Assembly: GCA_934122275.1 (NCBI GenBank)
Contig: CAKOWI010000018.1
Coordinates: forward strand, 1 to 9,209
Direction of reading: 5' to 3'
Length of the DNA: 9,209 bases
Source: an uncultured Bacilli bacterium
GTDB lineage: Bacteria > Bacillota_I > Bacilli_A > RF39 > UBA660
Notes under the pieces: generated by a model
The model's database searches: none
What the model saw: only the letters and a program-made list of their open reading frames with translations
What the model was told of the DNA's origin: nothing
Shown here: piece after piece, positions 6,603 through 9,209 of the stretch
Layout of the letters: every line of letters begins with the position of its first letter
Position numbering within the stretch: the stretch's first letter is position 1
Program-made: the position numbers and the translations under genes

Positions 6603-6799
6603 CCACACTAAAAAACAGCGTAAAATCGCCAAAAACGGGCTAATCAAAAATTGCGATTCGGGTGATTGCAAAATAGGGTTGAGTGTGGGGAAAGGTTGTC
6701 AATTTGGAAAATTCGGAAGTCCTACAAGGACAAAACGATGAATTTCGATGCTTAAGTTAAAGCTAAACAAATTATGCTTAATTGAAAGAGGTGTATGAA

Positions 6800-8731
6800 G
6801 TGAGTTCATTACAGCATCAAGCAGAAGCAATTACAAGATATCTTATAGATATGGAATCCGCTCAAGCAGTGTTAATTAATGGAGAATGGGGTGTTGGAAA
6901 GTCGTATTTTGTTCGAGAAATTCTAACACGCTCTCTCGAAAATAATGGATTAAATGTTGTTTTTTATTCGCTTTATGGCGTTGATTCGTTGGATAGTATC
7001 CGAGAAGATATAGCATATATGTTATTACAATCAAGAATTGGTGAGTTTACTATTAAGGGGAGAAAAATTCCTAGCTTTTTAGTAGAGAAAATACCTGCGA
7101 TTATAAAAATATCAGCAAGACATCTTGACGTTAACGATGATATTTCAGATATTAACGACTCTTTTGAATCTGATTTAAGTAAAACCGTTCTCGTCTTTGA
7201 TGACCTAGAACGCGCATCTATTGATATTAATGTTATTTTAGGCTTTATTAATAGTTATCTAGAAAACACTAATGCCAAAATCGTTATAATTGCAAATGAA
7301 AATGAGATAGGTACTTCTAAATTGTCGACTGATTTACCGCAAAAGTATTTAGTCGCTTCTAACCCACATATTCAGTTTGAAGAAGAACAGACTCCAAAAA
7401 ACAAACAGCAAAATAATGAAAAAAATGTAGTCTTTACGCATAAACAAATTATCGAAAGAACTCATGCGTTATTCTCAAGCGATATACAGTATGCCACTGT
7501 AAAAGAAAAATTGATCGGTCTAACTGTAAAGATAAATCTAAGATTTGAAGAAGTATATGATGATTTGGTTAATGCGTATTCTAGTGAGATTTCCCATGAA
7601 ATTCTTACAAAAATGAAGCCTTCTGTAATCGAAATGTTTGAAATGCTAGGCTGTCATAATTTAAGAACATTTATTTTTGCCATTTCGATTTTTGATAAAT
7701 TATACTCATTACTTACTGGATTCGATAATGACGATGATGTGTATAATAGAATCGTAACGGATGAAATTAACGGAATTCTTAAATATATCATATATTGTTC
7801 GATAAGATACAAGGGCGGCTTTATTGATGAAAATCGTGAAGATACAAGCAAAACTATCTGTTGTATTAGATTTAAAGCTGCCCCGTATACTTTCATAGAT
7901 CATTATATACACACGCACCAACTTCAAGATGATATAAGGGAAGAAGTCAAGAAAAATATTGATGAAAAGTACGATGATCTAAAAAGGAAAAAAGAACATG
8001 ATGAACTGTCGATTTTCAAAGTATCCGATTTTGAATGGCTTTATAAAGATGATAATGAAGTAGAAGAACTCATTAACAAAATGTATGATGAATTAGAGGA
8101 AGGAAAATATACTGAGAGATATTATAAGGATATTATTTCTATTTTCTTTCAGTTGGATCACAATGGCTTCGCCCTTTCTGCTGGCACTCATACGATAGAT
8201 GACTTTATAGCTTTAATGGTAACATATATTAGTGACAACACAGTTGATTCTCATTTTTTAGATATCATGGAAGCGTTCGGTTTTGATGAGTCTGATGAAA
8301 AATATAGTGTATATATTCAAAGACTACGTGATGCTTTTAATAAAAAAGAAGAAATAGAAACAGCGTCAGAATATGAATCTGTTTTTAGCGTTGAAGACTG
8401 GACAGAAAAATTCTATGATTATTGCTATGAAAATCGCGACAACTTTATCTCTAAACGTAGTTTTTTGACAGATGGTTTGATAAATATATTGATTAGCAAA
8501 ATTGACAATGCAAGTAACCGTCAAATTGTCAAGATGTGTGATGCTATTTGCATAGTATATCATTTTGGAAATCTCAATCAATTTTTCAAGAATGATCTTG
8601 AGCCATTAAAAAGATTAGTCGATTATTTAAAAACTATTAAGCAAACTAAAAGTGATAAGCAGACTCGACAAATAGTATTACAATCATCAATTTCTCGATT
8701 AAGCATCAAATACGATACGATCAATAGATAA
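6800..8731 (+). CDS. KAP-type P-loop NTPase, likely defence-associated
   Basis: This is a predicted ATPase of the KAP branch of STAND-like P-loop NTPases. GTG at 6800 is chosen as the start because AAAGAGGTG (6785-6793) lies 6 nt upstream; the in-frame TTG at 6782 has no such site. The protein is 643 aa. Walker A is GEWGVGKS (28-35), followed by the NVVFYSLYGVDSLDSIREDI segment. Walker B is VLVFDDLER (130-138), and a sensor-like IVIIANENEI lies at 161-170. The remaining 470 residues are charged and mainly helical with no recognised domain. I see no transmembrane segment, although many KAP proteins have membrane helices inserted in the NTPase domain. It lies 620 bp after the DUF262 gene on the same strand, so a separate promoter is likely. 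KAP proteins recur in phage-defence islands; whether this one works with its neighbours is not known. Confidence 0.88.
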   Translation: MSSLQHQAEAITRYLIDMESAQAVLINGEWGVGKSYFVREILTRSLENNGLNVVFYSLYGVDSLDSIREDIAYMLLQSRIGEFTIKGRKIPSFLVEKIPAIIKISARHLDVNDDISDINDSFESDLSKTVLVFDDLERASIDINVILGFINSYLENTNAKIVIIANENEIGTSKLSTDLPQKYLVASNPHIQFEEEQTPKNKQQNNEKNVVFTHKQIIERTHALFSSDIQYATVKEKLIGLTVKINLRFEEVYDDLVNAYSSEISHEILTKMKPSVIEMFEMLGCHNLRTFIFAISIFDKLYSLLTGFDNDDDVYNRIVTDEINGILKYIIYCSIRYKGGFIDENREDTSKTICCIRFKAAPYTFIDHYIHTHQLQDDIREEVKKNIDEKYDDLKRKKEHDELSIFKVSDFEWLYKDDNEVEELINKMYDELEEGKYTERYYKDIISIFFQLDHNGFALSAGTHTIDDFIALMVTYISDNTVDSHFLDIMEAFGFDESDEKYSVYIQRLRDAFNKKEEIETASEYESVFSVEDWTEKFYDYCYENRDNFISKRSFLTDGLINILISKIDNASNRQIVKMCDAICIVYHFGNLNQFFKNDLEPLKRLVDYLKTIKQTKSDKQTRQIVLQSSISRLSIKYDTINR

Positions 8732-8861
8732 AACTATTGTATGAATAATCTTATGGAAGCAGGAGATTATAACGAGAATAGGCGAGCTATCAATATATAA
8801 AACAAAAAATCCCCCTCATCAAGCAGGAACATTGCTTCCTGCTTGATGAGGGGGATCATAT
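8732..8861. other. Intergenic segment between the convergent KAP and recombinase genes
   Basis: This short AT-rich spacer lies between two genes that face each other. After the KAP stop the same frame stays open for 22 codons (8732-8797) and includes ATG codons at 8741 and 8753, but there is no ribosome binding site and no recognisable product. The right half is the terminator stem. If the serine recombinase sits at the end of its mobile element, the element boundary could fall here, but no att-like repeat can be shown because the other end is outside the window. Confidence 0.5.
8804..8856 (-). terminator. Rho-independent terminator of the serine recombinase gene
   Basis: A perfect 21-bp stem (8809-8829 with 8836-8856) closes a 6-nt loop (CATTGC on the plus strand). 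On the minus strand it follows the recombinase stop by 5 nt and is followed by an almost unbroken T-run (TTTTTTGTTTT), the layout of an intrinsic terminator. On the plus strand the A-tract precedes the stem and no T-run follows, so any effect on KAP transcripts would be weaker. Confidence 0.9.
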
Positions 8862-9209
8862 TCACTTTTCAATACTAATCGTCACGCCGGACTTAAACCG
8901 AAACTCCAGAAAATCCTCACAAACCTTTACACTTTCCAGCAGCTTCTTCACCAGTGCCTCGTCAAACTCCGTGATGGTTCTCTGCTGAGAATGGATGAAA
9001 TGCAGCAGTTGCTGAATGCGTTCTCGGTGTGCCGCTCTGGCGGTATCATCCATGACGGTTTGTTCCTGCAGCTCACGCAGGTGCAGGATTTCCTCTGCCA
9101 GTTCATCGTAGTTCGTGCCGCTTTCCGTCCGGTCGATCAGCTCCTGCTGCAATTGCCGCATCCTATCCGCGAGGGCTTCCACTGACTGCGGATTGGCAAG
9201 GCTGATCGC
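8862..9209 (-). CDS. Large serine recombinase, C-terminal part (runs off the right edge)
   Basis: The last 115 codons of a large serine (resolvase/invertase-type) site-specific recombinase are visible. The frame is open to the window edge (AISLANPQSVEALADRM), so the GTG at 9182 is an internal valine codon and not a start. The visible part has a helical, coiled-coil-like region (MRQLQQELIDR, LAEEILHLRELQEQT, RERIQQLLHFI). It then has the characteristic ending ITEFDEALVKKLLESVKVCEDFLEFRFKSGVTISIE, found at the C-terminus of recombinases of Tn4451/Tn5397-like and related Firmicute elements. The catalytic serine domain and zinc ribbon lie outside the window. These enzymes integrate and excise mobile elements. 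The gene is richer in GC than the KAP gene and ends at a strong terminator. Whether the defence genes are cargo of this element or its neighbour cannot be told. Confidence 0.85.
   Translation of the reverse strand, partial: AISLANPQSVEALADRMRQLQQELIDRTESGTNYDELAEEILHLRELQEQTVMDDTARAAHRERIQQLLHFIHSQQRTITEFDEALVKKLLESVKVCEDFLEFRFKSGVTISIEK

Larger units (their letters stand above)
6181..6799. other. Long gene-free stretch between the DUF262 and KAP genes
   Basis: About 620 bp have no convincing gene. The short minus-strand frames at 6302-6606 lack ribosome binding sites and family motifs. What it does hold is a cluster of degenerate repeats (described separately), a short dyad GTCCT/AGGAC at 6719-6731, and a direct repeat ATGCTTAA at 6748 and 6774 just before the KAP gene. 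Several TTGAC motifs occur, but none has a correctly spaced -10 box, so no promoter is called for the KAP gene. The length is unusual beside the tight spacing elsewhere. It could be a decayed gene or element end, a regulatory region or an RNA gene. Confidence 0.6.

Noticed and set aside
6302..6606. Two minus-strand frames of 67 and 70 aa in the intergenic gap
   Set aside because: They overlap each other, lack ribosome binding sites and cover the repeat cluster. No protein-like pattern is visible.
2748..6714. A 14-bp identity (AATTTGGAAAATTC) at about 2748-2760 and 6701-6714, upstream of two plus-strand genes
   Set aside because: It is very AT-rich, sits at different distances from the two starts, and only one copy lies within a dyad. 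Chance is a sufficient explanation in a window of this composition.
8991..9185. Plus-strand 64-aa frame opposite the recombinase
   Set aside because: It is antisense to a clear recombinase C-terminus and has no independent support.

Overview
The window looks like accessory DNA from a low-GC Gram-positive gut-type bacterium, most likely a Clostridia/Lachnospiraceae- or Oscillospiraceae-like Firmicute. The grounds are strong AGGAGG-type ribosome binding sites, consensus sigma-A promoters with extended -10 boxes, AT-rich coding, an IS3-family transposase of a type common in gut Clostridia, and the C-terminus of a Firmicute-style large serine recombinase. No core housekeeping gene is present. The taxonomic call is an inference.

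Layout, left to right. (1) 1 to about 394: the left end of an IS3-family insertion sequence. Its OrfA gene (minus strand) is broken by an in-frame UGA and runs off the left edge. Its start region sits in a large inverted repeat that would hide the ribosome binding site in read-through transcripts. (2) 409-2602, minus strand: a two-gene unit, a 66-aa AbrB/MazE-like DNA-binding protein followed, with overlap, by a large DNA methyltransferase that carries two amino-methyltransferase motif sets. (3) 2603-2781: a divergent control region with two good promoters, each with a 7-bp-arm dyad at its predicted start point. (4) 2782-6180, plus strand: a 75-aa helix-hairpin-helix protein, then a 1031-aa DUF262/DUF1524 (GmrSD-like) predicted nuclease with a long C-terminal extension. 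(5) 6181-6799: a gene-free stretch with a cluster of degenerate short repeats in both orientations. (6) 6800-8731, plus strand: a KAP-type P-loop NTPase. (7) 8732-8861: a short spacer with a perfect 21-bp terminator stem. (8) 8862-9209, minus strand: the C-terminal part of a large serine recombinase, visibly richer in GC than the genes to its left.

Taken together, 409-8731 reads as a defence-type module between mobile-element parts. A regulated methyltransferase is divergent from a DUF262/HNH nuclease, with an NTPase downstream. The most interesting point is the pairing. DUF262/DUF1524 enzymes are best known as modification-dependent restriction enzymes, yet here one lies back to back with a methyltransferase that has its own predicted repressor and operator. 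That arrangement resembles a modification-restriction pair more than a stand-alone type IV enzyme. The domain calls for the nuclease, NTPase, methyltransferase and recombinase are firm. The claim that they form one system is an inference from gene order.
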